Shown here: positions 32,499-41,505 of the stretch, piece by piece
Layout of the letters: every line of letters begins with the position of its first letter
Numbering within the stretch: position 1 is the first letter of the stretch
Assembly: GCA_937950565.1 (NCBI GenBank)
Contig: CALFCS010000142.1
Coordinates: 1 to 41,530, forward strand
Length of the DNA stretch: 41,530 nt
Direction of reading: 5' to 3'
From: an uncultured Lachnospiraceae bacterium
GTDB lineage: Bacteria > Bacillota > Clostridia > Lachnospirales > Lachnospiraceae
The notes under the pieces: model-generated
The model's input: only the letters and a program-made list of their open reading frames with translations
What the model was told of the DNA's origin: nothing
The model's database searches: none
Translations under genes and position numbers: made by a program

Positions 32499-34124
32499 TT
32501 ACTGAATATCTCTAATCTTTTTTCTAAGTCCAAGTACCTGCACAGGCGCTACCGACAACTCATCAATTCCTATTTTAACGAAAAATTCTGTCATAGACAA
32601 ATCGGCAGCCAAATCCCCGCATATACTAATATGCTTTCCTTCCAAATGTACATTATTAGTCACAATCCGAATCATTTTAAGCAGCGCAGGATGGCAGGAA
32701 TCATAATATTTGCTTATTCTTCCATTATTCCGGTCCATGCCAAGTGTAAACTGTGTCAAATCATTTGTTCCGATACTGAAGAAATCCACTTCTCTTGCCA
32801 GCTCGCCACTGATCATAACTGCTGCCGGAGTCTCTATCATAACTCCTATCTGAATATTTTCATTAAATGGTATCTTATCTGCCTTTAACTTCTGTTTTGC
32901 TCTTTCCAGCATTCCCTTCGCTTTTGTAACTTCTTCTATAGATGTAATCATCGGAAACATAATAGACACATTTCCATATGCAGACGCACGCAGGATTGCC
33001 CGGAGCTGCTCTTTGAAAATGTCTTCTTTTTCAAACATAAGACGAAGTCCCCGCAGTCCCATTGCCGGATTATTCTGCTCTCCGATATCAATACAATCTG
33101 CAATCTTATCTCCGCCAAGGTCTGCTGTCCGGATTACAACTCTGCTGGAACCCATAGATTCCGCCGCAAGCTTATATACCTGGAAGAGCTGCTCCTCAGA
33201 AGGTAGTCTTCTTCCTGTCTCCATATATAAAAACTCACTTCGGAACAATCCGATTCCGCCTGCGTCGCTTCGAAGAACATTTTCAATATCTTCCCGGGTC
33301 CCAACATTTGCACATATCTCAATACGCTGGCCACTCTGTGTAACATTCTCTTTTCCTTTCAGTCTTTCCAGATTCTTATACTGGTTCAAACCCGCGTCCC
33401 GGCGCGCTTTCATTTTTGTAAGCGTCGTATAATCCGGTTCAATATATATCTTTCCGTCATATCCGTCTACGATAATCGTCTTTCCATCGTATTCTTCTTT
33501 TAAAACTTCCCCAAGGCCGATTACTGCCGGAATTCCCTTTGTCCTTGCCAGAACCGCCGTATGGGAATTAATCGTCCCATACATCGTTACAAAGCCCAGA
33601 ACTTTTGTCTTATCAAGCTGTACCGTATCACTTGGATATAACTCCTTTGCCGCCATAATGAACGGTTCATCCGTAAGAATTCTGTCCTTCCATATTCTGG
33701 ACAGAATCCGCACAAGTCTTAAAGCCACATCACGAATATCATCTTCATGCCCGACATTATAACCCTTCTCCTGAAAGGCATCACTGCTGATCAACTTTTC
33801 TGCCGCTGCCTGCACAACATATTCAGCATTCAGCTTTTCTTCCAGAATCATACCATTAATTTCATCAATCCATTCACGATTTTCCAAAATCTCCTGCTGC
33901 ATCTCAAAAATAGCTGCATTCGCCTCTCCAACTTCTCTTTCCGACACATCACAGAGAACCTTAAGCTCAGCAATCGCCTTTTCTCTTGCACGCTGAAAAC
34001 GTTGAATTTCCTTTTCCACGTCTTTGACATATATTTTTTTAATCTCTTTTATATCTCTTTTATAAAACGACAGTTTTCCTATCGCGATTCCTTCCGAAAT
34101 CTTTTTCCCGGTCAATGTAATCAT
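32499..34124 (-). CDS. ptsI: Phosphoenolpyruvate-protein phosphotransferase, PTS enzyme I
   Basis: Enzyme I takes phosphate from phosphoenolpyruvate onto a histidine and passes it to HPr, starting PTS sugar uptake. The 541-residue protein has the N-terminal swivelling domain with active His188 in INSHTAVLARTKGIPAVIG. The PEP-binding barrel has FRSEFLYME and the signature DFFSIGTNDLTQFTLGMDRNN, plus CGDLAAD near the C terminus. It is about 30 residues shorter than many EIs but with all core motifs. ptsH is not adjacent, unlike the classic ptsHI operon. Its promoter is divergent from the cold-shock gene, and the DUF975 gene follows 15 bp downstream. Confidence 0.95.
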   Translation of the reverse strand: MITLTGKKISEGIAIGKLSFYKRDIKEIKKIYVKDVEKEIQRFQRAREKAIAELKVLCDVSEREVGEANAAIFEMQQEILENREWIDEINGMILEEKLNAEYVVQAAAEKLISSDAFQEKGYNVGHEDDIRDVALRLVRILSRIWKDRILTDEPFIMAAKELYPSDTVQLDKTKVLGFVTMYGTINSHTAVLARTKGIPAVIGLGEVLKEEYDGKTIIVDGYDGKIYIEPDYTTLTKMKARRDAGLNQYKNLERLKGKENVTQSGQRIEICANVGTREDIENVLRSDAGGIGLFRSEFLYMETGRRLPSEEQLFQVYKLAAESMGSSRVVIRTADLGGDKIADCIDIGEQNNPAMGLRGLRLMFEKEDIFKEQLRAILRASAYGNVSIMFPMITSIEEVTKAKGMLERAKQKLKADKIPFNENIQIGVMIETPAAVMISGELAREVDFFSIGTNDLTQFTLGMDRNNGRISKYYDSCHPALLKMIRIVTNNVHLEGKHISICGDLAADLSMTEFFVKIGIDELSVAPVQVLGLRKKIRDIQ

Positions 34125-34194
34125 TTTACTCTACCCCTAATAAATAATTTTTCCGGACATGCTTTCATGCCCACGATTTTATTCCTTATTTACT

Positions 34195-34223
34195 ACTTTA
34201 CACGTCAAAAGTCTTTTCGTCAA
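34195..34223 (-). promoter_or_regulatory. Promoter of ptsI
   Basis: On the minus strand TTGACG (34218-34223), a 17-bp spacer and TAAAGT (34195-34200). The roughly 65-nt leader contains a 7-bp hairpin, GGGCATG/CATGTCC, around 34155-34172. Confidence 0.6.
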
Positions 34224-34258
34224 GAAAAATACATAATACAAAATATGTGTCGAATCCA

Positions 34259-34287
34259 TTGACTTTTTTATGAATTCATGATACAGT
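34259..34287 (+). promoter_or_regulatory. Promoter of the cold-shock gene
   Basis: TTGACT (34259-34264), a 17-bp spacer and TACAGT (34282-34287), giving a 5' leader of about 65 nt. Confidence 0.6.
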
Positions 34288-34301
34288 AACAAAGCAGATA
34301 G

Positions 34302-34317
34302 TTCGAAATATTTCGAA
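34302..34317 (+). promoter_or_regulatory. Palindrome in the cold-shock leader
   Basis: TTCGAAATATTTCGAA is a perfect 16-bp palindrome in the transcribed leader, able to form a hairpin between the promoter and the ribosome site. Cold-shock mRNAs are known for thermosensitive leaders, and that role here is inferred. Confidence 0.5.
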
Positions 34318-34359
34318 TTGTAGTTTTATTTACTTTTATTTTTTTATGGAGGTATCACT

Positions 34360-34557
34360 ATGAAGGGTACTGTAAAATGGTTTAACAACCAAAAAGGCTA
34401 TGGATTTATTTCTGATGAGAGTGGTAACGATGTATTTGTACATTATTCCGGACTGAACATGGAAGGCTTCAAGTCTTTAGAGGAAGGTCAGGAAGTAGAA
34501 TACGATGTAACTGAAGGTGCTAAGGGACCTCAGGCAGTAAACGTAACTAAGCTTTAA
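34360..34557 (+). CDS. Cold-shock protein, CspA family
   Basis: A 65-residue single OB-fold RNA chaperone that melts secondary structure in mRNA. It starts MKGTVKWFNNQKGYGFISDE with RNP1 (KGYGFI) and has RNP2 (DVFVHYSG), with a normal end PQAVNVTKL. GGAGG precedes the ATG. It has its own promoter, a leader palindrome and a strong terminator, so it is monocistronic. Which csp paralogue it corresponds to cannot be told. Confidence 0.96.
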   Translation: MKGTVKWFNNQKGYGFISDESGNDVFVHYSGLNMEGFKSLEEGQEVEYDVTEGAKGPQAVNVTKL

Positions 34558-34566
34558 GCCGAAGAT

Positions 34567-34602
34567 AACCGGACAGTAACACTGTCCGGTTGTTTTATTT
34601 TT
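34567..34602 (+). terminator. Terminator of the cold-shock gene
   Basis: AACCGGACAG (34567-34576) pairs perfectly with CTGTCCGGTT (34582-34591), then GTTTTATTTTT. Confidence 0.93.
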
Positions 34603-34615
34603 CTCTATTATGTTT

Positions 34616-35053
34616 TTATTGATTTGCCCTATATGCTTCATCGGCGCTGTATACACCAAATCCGCTCTCCTCTAAAATCTGAATGACTTTATCCGGATTA
34701 TCGCTTTTGAGTACCGCAGCAGCATCTCCTCCATTTGCAAATGCATACATATATTCCAGATTAACCTGTCCTTCTACAATCTGATGCATTGCTTTACTAA
34801 GAGAACCAGTCGCATGAGGAACACGAAGTGCCACCACATCCGTAAGCATTGCCGTAATGCCTTCTTCCTTGAGCGCTGCACGCCCCTTCTCCGGGTCTGA
34901 TACGATCATACGGAGCATTCCATAATCAGATGTGTCTGCAAGACTGAGCGCCACGATATTTACATCCTTCTCTGCCAGAACTTTAAGCACCTCATCAAGA
35001 CGGCCTTCTCTGTTTTCCAAAAATACTGATAACTGCTGAATTGTCTTAGCCAT
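34616..35053 (-). CDS. Tandem ACT-domain protein, partner of phenylacetate-CoA ligase
   Basis: A 145-residue protein made of two ACT folds: IQQLSVFLENREGRLDEVLKVLAE at the start, and a second around NLEYMYAFANGGDAAAVLKSDNPDKVIQILEESGFGV. ACT domains bind amino acids or related small acids. The gene follows paaK by 14 bp with AGGAGG in the gap, a linkage I recall from many anaerobes. It is therefore likely to sense the ligase's substrate or product, or to regulate the enzyme. No catalytic or DNA-binding part is present. Confidence 0.88.
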   Translation of the reverse strand: MAKTIQQLSVFLENREGRLDEVLKVLAEKDVNIVALSLADTSDYGMLRMIVSDPEKGRAALKEEGITAMLTDVVALRVPHATGSLSKAMHQIVEGQVNLEYMYAFANGGDAAAVLKSDNPDKVIQILEESGFGVYSADEAYRANQ

Positions 35054-35067
35054 ACCTTATTCCCTCC

Positions 35068-36399
35068 TTACATCTCTCTGTTGTCAATCACACGTTTTGC
35101 TTTTCCTTCACTTCTTTGGATTGTCTTAGGCTCTACCAGTTTTACTCTTACAGATATACCAAGCGCCTGTTTCAGAACTGCACCAACTTTTGCTTTCAGA
35201 TCATCAAGCTTACGTATTTCATCAGAGAAATATTTCTCATCCACTTCTACCATTACCGTCAATACATCCAGATTATTTTCACGATCCACAATAAGCATAT
35301 AATGAGGCGCTACACCGCCGCCCATAGAAAGAAGTGCAGCTTCTACCTGAGTCGGGAATACATTGACACCACGAATAACCTTCATATCATCCGTACGTCC
35401 GGTAAATTTCTGGATTCTCGGAAGGGTTCTTCCGCATTCACATACACTGTGGTCAATACTGGTAAGGTCTTTGGTTCTGTAACGAAGAAGCGGCATACCC
35501 TCTTTTGCAAGGGTTGTAAATACAAGTTCCCCTGTTTCTCCGTCTGCACACGGTGTCTGATCAGCCGGATTCAAAATCTCCGGATAGAAATAATCTTCAT
35601 ATACATGAAGACCCTTATGATGAATACAATCCACTGCAACTCCCGGTCCGGTAATCTCACACAGTCCATAAATGTCAAAGGTATTAATATTCAAGATGTC
35701 TTCTATCTTTCTGCGCATTTCATCTGTCCATGGCTCTGCACCATTAATGCTTGCTTTCAGCTGCAGGCGGTCTACAATCCCGGCCTCTGCCGCCGCTTCT
35801 GCAAGATATACTGCATAAGACGGTGTACATCCAAATGCGGTTGCACCAAAGTCTTCCATACACATAAGCTGGCGCTTTGTATTTCCTGCAGACATCGGAA
35901 TCGCCATTGCTCCTAATGCCTTCGCTCCAAGGTCTAATCCCATTCCTCCGGTGAACAGGCCATAACCATAACATACGTGAATTCTATCCGCAGATGAAAG
36001 ACCTGCCATCACAAGCCCTCTGGCTACACATTCTCCCCAGACATCAACATCTTTCTGTGTATAAGCTGCAAGCGTCAGCTTTCCTGTCGTTCCTGATGTT
36101 CCCTGTACTCTGGCAATCTTCTCCTGCGGTACTGCTAAAAGTCCAAACGGATAATGATCCCTCAAATCTTCTTTCGTCGTAAATGGAAGCTTTCCGATAT
36201 CTTCAATTCCTTTAATATCGCCGGGCAGTACCCCCAGTTCATCCATTTTTTTCTTGTAAAATGGTACATTTTCATATACATTCTTTACCTGTTTTACAAG
36301 ACGTTCACTTTGGAGTGCAGACATCTCATCTCTGCTCATGCACTCAATCTTCGCATCCCTGTATTGTTCCTTCCAGTCTGCTAATGCTACTTTTGCCAT
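35068..36399 (-). CDS. paaK: Phenylacetate-CoA ligase family protein
   Basis: An adenylate-forming enzyme of 443 residues that activates an aryl acid (phenylacetate or similar) with ATP and CoA. Visible are the phosphate-binding loop VQGTSGTTGKLTLAAY, the adenine-site segment FDIYGLCEITGPGVAVDC and a cysteine pair in HSVCECGRTLPRI. The C-terminal PaaK domain has GRTDDMKVIRGVNVFPTQVE. It forms a two-gene unit with the ACT-domain protein. No downstream aerobic phenylacetate pathway genes are here. In gut anaerobes the enzyme is often thought to act on indoleacetate or phenylacetate from amino-acid breakdown (inference). The ATG follows AAAGGGATTAAAAAC. Confidence 0.9.
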   Translation of the reverse strand: MAKVALADWKEQYRDAKIECMSRDEMSALQSERLVKQVKNVYENVPFYKKKMDELGVLPGDIKGIEDIGKLPFTTKEDLRDHYPFGLLAVPQEKIARVQGTSGTTGKLTLAAYTQKDVDVWGECVARGLVMAGLSSADRIHVCYGYGLFTGGMGLDLGAKALGAMAIPMSAGNTKRQLMCMEDFGATAFGCTPSYAVYLAEAAAEAGIVDRLQLKASINGAEPWTDEMRRKIEDILNINTFDIYGLCEITGPGVAVDCIHHKGLHVYEDYFYPEILNPADQTPCADGETGELVFTTLAKEGMPLLRYRTKDLTSIDHSVCECGRTLPRIQKFTGRTDDMKVIRGVNVFPTQVEAALLSMGGGVAPHYMLIVDRENNLDVLTVMVEVDEKYFSDEIRKLDDLKAKVGAVLKQALGISVRVKLVEPKTIQRSEGKAKRVIDNREM

Positions 36400-36443
36400 G
36401 TTTTTAATCCCTTTCTTTTGTTTTTACAATCCTCATACAAACA

Positions 36444-36473
36444 ATATTACGCTATTATACTTACCCTTGTCAA
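36444..36473 (-). promoter_or_regulatory. Candidate promoter of paaK-ACT
   Basis: On the minus strand a consensus TTGACA (36468-36473), an 18-bp spacer and TAATAT (36444-36449). A TATAAT also lies closer, but with wrong spacing. Confidence 0.5.
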
Positions 36474-36502
36474 TTGACTATCTTAACGCATTTATGTCTT
36501 CT

Positions 36503-37378
36503 CTAAAAATCTTTTATTTCTTCTTTGAAGCCTTCCCCTACAACTTCATTCGATTCCATAATAATGACAAAAGCTTCCGGGTCAATCATCCTTATCTTTT
36601 TCTTAATGACATACATCTGTTTATTATTACAGGCACACATGACAATATCCTTCTTCTTTTTCGAGTAGCTGCCTCTTCCATGCAAAAGCGTAGAACCTCT
36701 TCCGCAATATTCATCAATATACTCTGCCACTTTTTCACCGTTTTCCGTCACAATAAACGTCATTTTCCCTTCGTCTACACCATATAAAATCTTATCCATA
36801 ATCGTCGCCACCAGATAAGTGACGATCATCCCGCAGATGAGACCGTCCACCTCCTGAAACACCAGGAGGCTTCCGGCTATGATCACAGACATATCCAGCA
36901 CTGCTGTAATCATTCCGAGAGAAATATGTGGTTTTACTTTCTTGATTGACATCGTTATAAAATCCTGTCCGCCCGTAGAGGAACCCCGCATAAAAACAAT
37001 AGCAAACCCACATCCGCATAAGACGCCCATACAAAGCGCAGCAAACAGCCTCTCTCCGCTATATACCGGAAATAATGGCGCCACATAATCCATGAGAACT
37101 GAAGAAATCAGCATTGTCTTTATCGAGCGCAGGAAAAATTGTTTTCCCAAAAACTTATAACAAAACACAGATACCGGGATATTCAGCAGAATAATCCCGG
37201 TTCCTACAGGAATCTGAAACAAATGGTATAAAATAATCGCAATTCCGGAAAATCCTGCCACAGGAAAATTTGCATTCAGCGCAAAATTGTAAACTCCAGC
37301 TGCAATCAGCATACCTGCCGTAACATCCGTCAGCAGCTCCTCCAGCATTTTTCTCCAATGAAAATTTTTCCCCTTCAT
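36503..37378 (-). CDS. YitT family membrane protein (DUF161 plus DUF2179)
   Basis: A 291-residue protein with five to six membrane spans in the N-terminal part (AGMLIAAGVYNFALNANFPVAG, then GTGIILLNIPVSVF and GMVTA-like spans). It has FMRGSSTGGQDFI and a cytosolic C-terminal DUF2179 domain (IVTENGEKVAEYIDEYCGRGSTLLHGRGSYS, then VIKKKIRMIDPEAFVIIME). Family function is not established, and transport of an unknown solute is possible. Its ATG overlaps the stop of the oxidoreductase gene by 4 bp (ATGA), so the two are translationally coupled. No terminator is clear before the paaK promoter. Confidence 0.9.
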   Translation of the reverse strand: MKGKNFHWRKMLEELLTDVTAGMLIAAGVYNFALNANFPVAGFSGIAIILYHLFQIPVGTGIILLNIPVSVFCYKFLGKQFFLRSIKTMLISSVLMDYVAPLFPVYSGERLFAALCMGVLCGCGFAIVFMRGSSTGGQDFITMSIKKVKPHISLGMITAVLDMSVIIAGSLLVFQEVDGLICGMIVTYLVATIMDKILYGVDEGKMTFIVTENGEKVAEYIDEYCGRGSTLLHGRGSYSKKKKDIVMCACNNKQMYVIKKKIRMIDPEAFVIIMESNEVVGEGFKEEIKDF

Positions 37379-38754
37379 AATGTCTCCCCTCCAGATAAAT
37401 CTTTTGCCGCAGGACCGCTTAGAACCTTACCTTCTATGCTGAAACGAGAGCCGTGACAGGGGCAGTCCCATGTATTCTCATCTGCATTCCATGATAATTT
37501 ACATCCCAGATGGGTGCATCTTTTTGTATCCTTACAGCTTAACAATCCTTTCACCGCTTCTGTCTGATTCTTTACAAAACGATTTATCCCGGCAGCAGAA
37601 ATTTTTCTCTGTGGCAAAAATATATCTGCTTCCGGCACCTTCATTCCAAGAATTTGTGAAGTAATAATTCTGGCGCTTACCATAGAAGACGTCATCCCCC
37701 ATTTTCCAAAGCCGTCTGCCACATACCATCCGTCTTCCCTTCTGCTGAATCGTCCGATATATGGAATATGGTCAAGCGTCATACAATCCTGCGCTGACCA
37801 CTGATACAAGACTTTGCAGTCCGGCCACCATTCTTTTGCTTTCTTCAAAAGATTCTGATATTTCCCGCCATTTTCGTTTTTTCCTGTCCGATGGCTTTCC
37901 CCTCCGATGAGCAAAAGCTCCCCTTCATTCCGGAAAGAATATCCATTCTCGTCAATTCCCAGATAATAATTCTGGAATTTTCCCGCCCCTTCTAACGCCA
38001 GCACATAGCTTCGGGACTGGTACATTTTTGCAAAATAAAATCCGGGCACAATTACAGACGGGAAATGACATGCAAATACTACTTTCTCTGCAGTCACAAT
38101 TCCCCGGTCTGTAACTACCCGGCTGACTCTCCGGTTTTTCCCCGGCTGTCCTGTTTTACCTTCATATTCGGATAATACTTTCGTAACACGTGTATTTTCA
38201 AATATCTGAAGTTCTTCTTCGATTCCTTTTATAAATTTCAGTGGATGAACCTTTGCCTGATTCTTATATTCAAGTACCCCTTTTACCGGAAACGGCAGTT
38301 CACACTTTGTCTTATACTCCGCCTGAATCCCTAATAACCTTGCAGCTTCCGCCTCCTTTTCAAGCGCAGCAGTTTCTACACAGGAATACAGATTCGCTGC
38401 ACACCGCACATAATCACAGGCAATCTTTTTCTCTTCTGCCACACGCGCATATTCTTCAACCGCCCATTCATGGAAGCCTGCATAATGACGCGCCTTCGTG
38501 GTTCCATACACCCGGATTAAATCACTGTAGATCAGGTTGTGCTGGGAAGTAATCTTCGCTGTGGTGCCCTTTGTCTGCCCGCCTGCCACACGGTCTGCCT
38601 CTAATATAACCGCATGAATCCCGTTTTCTTTCAACAAATATCCTGTCAATATGCCTGCAAGACCCGCGCCGATTATCACAACCTCCGCTTCCATATCTCC
38701 CTGCAGGGGCTCTCTCTTTTTCAATGCAGTTGTCTCTGTCCATATCGTTTCCAT
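37375..38754 (-). CDS. FAD-dependent oxidoreductase with C-terminal Rieske [2Fe-2S] domain
   Basis: A 459-residue protein. The N-terminal dinucleotide fold is visible (EVVIIGAGLAGILTGYLLKENG, then Glu in LEADRVAGGQTKGTTAKITSQH), followed by a DAO-type body. The C-terminal Rieske cluster site has C413/H415 in RCTHLGC and C431/H434 in CPCHGSRF. The substrate is unknown. Relatives are annotated as glycine/D-amino-acid-type oxidoreductases with a Rieske domain. The cluster presumably passes electrons between flavin and an acceptor. The ATG at 38754 was chosen for its GAGGTG site. It lies 53 bp after clpB without a visible terminator and is coupled to the YitT gene, so some expression may come by read-through from the heat-shock promoter. 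Confidence 0.9.
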   Translation of the reverse strand: METIWTETTALKKREPLQGDMEAEVVIIGAGLAGILTGYLLKENGIHAVILEADRVAGGQTKGTTAKITSQHNLIYSDLIRVYGTTKARHYAGFHEWAVEEYARVAEEKKIACDYVRCAANLYSCVETAALEKEAEAARLLGIQAEYKTKCELPFPVKGVLEYKNQAKVHPLKFIKGIEEELQIFENTRVTKVLSEYEGKTGQPGKNRRVSRVVTDRGIVTAEKVVFACHFPSVIVPGFYFAKMYQSRSYVLALEGAGKFQNYYLGIDENGYSFRNEGELLLIGGESHRTGKNENGGKYQNLLKKAKEWWPDCKVLYQWSAQDCMTLDHIPYIGRFSRREDGWYVADGFGKWGMTSSMVSARIITSQILGMKVPEADIFLPQRKISAAGINRFVKNQTEAVKGLLSCKDTKRCTHLGCKLSWNADENTWDCPCHGSRFSIEGKVLSGPAAKDLSGGETL

Positions 38755-38807
38755 AAATATCACCTCATGGATTAGGATATGCAGAAATGAAAGAAATCAA
38801 ACAAAAT

Positions 38808-41405
38808 TTAGGATTTATCTGAAAATCTGCTCCGCGCAATCAGTTTTTCGCCTTCCACATCGATCACAATCGTCTCACCCGTACCGATATCACCCTTTAA
38901 CATCAGCTTCGCCGCCAAAGTCTCTACATTTTTCTGCAAATAACGTTTCAGCGGTCTTGCCCCATAAGTCGGGTCATAGCCTCCGTCTACCACTCGTTTC
39001 TTCGCTTCTTCTGTCAGCTCTATGGAAATCTCTTTGTCCGCAAGCCGTTTGTTCACATCTGCGATTAACAAATCAATAATGCCATAAATATTTTCTTTTG
39101 TCAGCGGCTTAAATAAAATCATTTCATCCAGACGATTTAAAAATTCCGGCCTGAAATGCGCCCGCAAATCTCCCATCACTGCTTCTTCACAGGCCGGGGC
39201 AATATTACCGTCCTCATCGATTCCATCCAGCAGATAGGAAGAACCGATATTTGATGTCATAATTAAAATCGTATTTTTAAAATCTACCGTGCGTCCCTGT
39301 GAATCAGTAATCCGTCCGTCATCTAGCACTTGAAGGAGTACATTAAACACATCCGGATGTGCTTTCTCAATCTCATCAAAAAGTACAACGGAATAAGGCT
39401 TTCTCCGCACCGCTTCCGTAAGCTGTCCGCCCTCATCATATCCGACATATCCCGGAGGCGCTCCGATAAGGCGTGATACAGAATATTTCTCCATATATTC
39501 ACTCATATCAATCCGCACCATATTATTTTCATCATCAAAAAGACTCTCGGCTAAGGCTTTGGCAAGCTCTGTTTTGCCGACACCAGTCGGACCTAAGAAC
39601 AGGAAAGAACCAATTGGTTTGGTCGGATCTTTAATTCCTGCCTTTGAACGGATAATCGCCTCTGTCACCAGTTCTACGCCCTCATCCTGTCCAATCACAC
39701 GTTTATGAAGTTCATCATTCAGATGCAATGTCTTACTTCTTTCGCTTTCATTTAACCGCGCAACCGGAATTCCCGTCCAGCGCGATACAATTCTTCCAAT
39801 TTCGTCATCCGTCACGCTCTCATGGACAAGGGATCTGTCTTCATCCTTTACCTGTGCCTCCAGCTCTTCTAACTGCTTCTGCAGCTGTGGAAGTTTTCCA
39901 TATTGAAGCTCCGCCGCACGATTTAAATTATATTCATTCTGCGCTTTTTCAATCTCTTTATTGACCTGCTCGATTTCTTCACGTATTTTCTGAACCCGTT
40001 CAATGCCAACCTTTTCATTATCCCACTGGGCTTTCTTTCCTGTCAGCTCTTCTCTGAGCTCTGCCAGCTCCTGTTGAAGATGTGCAAGCCTTTCCTGGCT
40101 CAGACGGTCTTCTTCTTTTTTCAGCGCGGCTTCCTCAATCTCAAGCTGCATCACCTTCCGCTGCAGCTCATCCAGCTCCGCCGGCATGGAATCCAGCTCC
40201 GTCTTAATAAGCGCACATGCCTCATCGACAAGGTCAATCGCCTTATCTGGAAGAAATCTGTCCGAAATATATCTGTCTGAAAGTGTTGCAGCCGCAACAA
40301 GGGCGCTGTCTGTAATCTTAACCCCATGAAATACTTCATAGCGTTCTTTCAGTCCACGAAGAATGGAGATTGCATCTTCCACAGTCGGTTCATCCACAAG
40401 TACCGGCTGAAATCTCCTCTCCAGCGCAGCATCCTTTTCTATATATTGCCTGTATTCATCTAATGTTGTAGCGCCGATACAATGAAGCTCTCCTCTTGCC
40501 AGCATTGGTTTCAGCATATTTCCTGCATCCATAGCGCCGTCTGTCTTACCGGCCCCTACAATCGTATGAAGCTCATCAATAAACAAAATAATCTTGCCAT
40601 CGCTGTTCTTCACTTCCTCAAGTACTGCTTTTAGCCTCTCCTCGAATTCTCCGCGGTACTTGGCGCCTGCAACAAGCGCTCCCATATCAAGGGAAAAGAT
40701 GGTCTTATCCTTTAATCCTTCCGGCACATCGCCACGCACAATCCGCTGCGCAAGTCCTTCCACAACTGCAGTCTTGCCGACACCCGGTTCCCCGATGAGT
40801 ACCGGATTATTTTTTGTTTTTCTCGAAAGAATCCGAATGACATTCCGAATCTCACTGTCACGTCCGATGACAGGATCAAGCTTCTGATCCCTTGCACGCT
40901 CCACAAGATCTGAGCCATATTTATTCAGAGTATCATATGTCTCCTCCGGATGATCGCTTGTCACGCGCTGATTCCCTCTGACTGTGGAAAGGGCCTGCAG
41001 AAATCCTTCTCTCTTGATACCCATTTCACGGAAAACTGTTTTTATCTCTTTATTGGGATACTTCAGCAGAGAAAGGAATAAATGCTCTACCGATACGTAT
41101 TCATCTCCCATCTGCTTTGCCTCATCCTCAGCATGAATCAAGGCTTTATTCAGATCCTGTCCGACAAACTGCTGCCCGCCCTGAACCTTTGTCCGCTTCC
41201 TGAGAGCTTCCTCTACACGGTTTATCATAACGTTCTTGTCGATTCCCATCTTTTCCATAAGCTTCAGAATCAGACTGTCATCCTGAGTCAGAAGCGCATA
41301 CAGAAGATGCTCCTGTTCAATCTCCTGATTGCCATATTCCAGAGCGATCCGTTCACAATCCTGCACTGCCTGCAATGATTTTTGAGTAAATTTATTTATA
41401 TTCAT
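38808..41405 (-). CDS. clpB: ATP-dependent disaggregase ClpB
   Basis: ClpB is a hexameric AAA+ chaperone that threads aggregated proteins for refolding with DnaK. The 865-residue chain has the N-terminal Clp-N repeat domain (MNINKFTQKSLQAVQDCERI and the following EIEQEHLLYALL). AAA1 has Walker A GEPGVGKT at 205-212. The long middle coiled coil (about 405-525) distinguishes ClpB from ClpA/ClpC. AAA2 has Walker A GPTGVGKT at 605-612, SEYMEKYSVSRLIGAPPGYVGYDEGG and a normal C terminus. GAGGAGG precedes the ATG. A CIRCE operator overlaps the promoter, so HrcA repression is expected. No other chaperone gene is adjacent. Confidence 0.97.
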   Translation of the reverse strand: MNINKFTQKSLQAVQDCERIALEYGNQEIEQEHLLYALLTQDDSLILKLMEKMGIDKNVMINRVEEALRKRTKVQGGQQFVGQDLNKALIHAEDEAKQMGDEYVSVEHLFLSLLKYPNKEIKTVFREMGIKREGFLQALSTVRGNQRVTSDHPEETYDTLNKYGSDLVERARDQKLDPVIGRDSEIRNVIRILSRKTKNNPVLIGEPGVGKTAVVEGLAQRIVRGDVPEGLKDKTIFSLDMGALVAGAKYRGEFEERLKAVLEEVKNSDGKIILFIDELHTIVGAGKTDGAMDAGNMLKPMLARGELHCIGATTLDEYRQYIEKDAALERRFQPVLVDEPTVEDAISILRGLKERYEVFHGVKITDSALVAAATLSDRYISDRFLPDKAIDLVDEACALIKTELDSMPAELDELQRKVMQLEIEEAALKKEEDRLSQERLAHLQQELAELREELTGKKAQWDNEKVGIERVQKIREEIEQVNKEIEKAQNEYNLNRAAELQYGKLPQLQKQLEELEAQVKDEDRSLVHESVTDDEIGRIVSRWTGIPVARLNESERSKTLHLNDELHKRVIGQDEGVELVTEAIIRSKAGIKDPTKPIGSFLFLGPTGVGKTELAKALAESLFDDENNMVRIDMSEYMEKYSVSRLIGAPPGYVGYDEGGQLTEAVRRKPYSVVLFDEIEKAHPDVFNVLLQVLDDGRITDSQGRTVDFKNTILIMTSNIGSSYLLDGIDEDGNIAPACEEAVMGDLRAHFRPEFLNRLDEMILFKPLTKENIYGIIDLLIADVNKRLADKEISIELTEEAKKRVVDGGYDPTYGARPLKRYLQKNVETLAAKLMLKGDIGTGETIVIDVEGEKLIARSRFSDKS

Positions 41406-41462
41406 AGTGATACCTCCTCACATAAAACACCCGTTAAGGTTTTGTTTCCTTGTTCTATGTGG

Positions 41463-41491
41463 AATATAACACCTTTTGTTAGCACTGTCAA
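41463..41491 (-). promoter_or_regulatory. Promoter of clpB
   Basis: On the minus strand a consensus TTGACA (41486-41491), a 17-bp spacer and TATATT (41463-41468). The -35 lies inside the CIRCE spacer and right arm. Confidence 0.85.
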
Positions 41492-41505
41492 GAGGTGAGT
41501 GCTAA
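41479..41505. promoter_or_regulatory. CIRCE operator (HrcA binding site)
   Basis: TTAGCACTG (41479-41487), a 9-bp spacer and GAGTGCTAA (41497-41505) match the CIRCE consensus TTAGCACTC-N9-GAGTGCTAA with one mismatch. It overlaps the clpB -35, so HrcA bound here would block polymerase. Confidence 0.95.
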
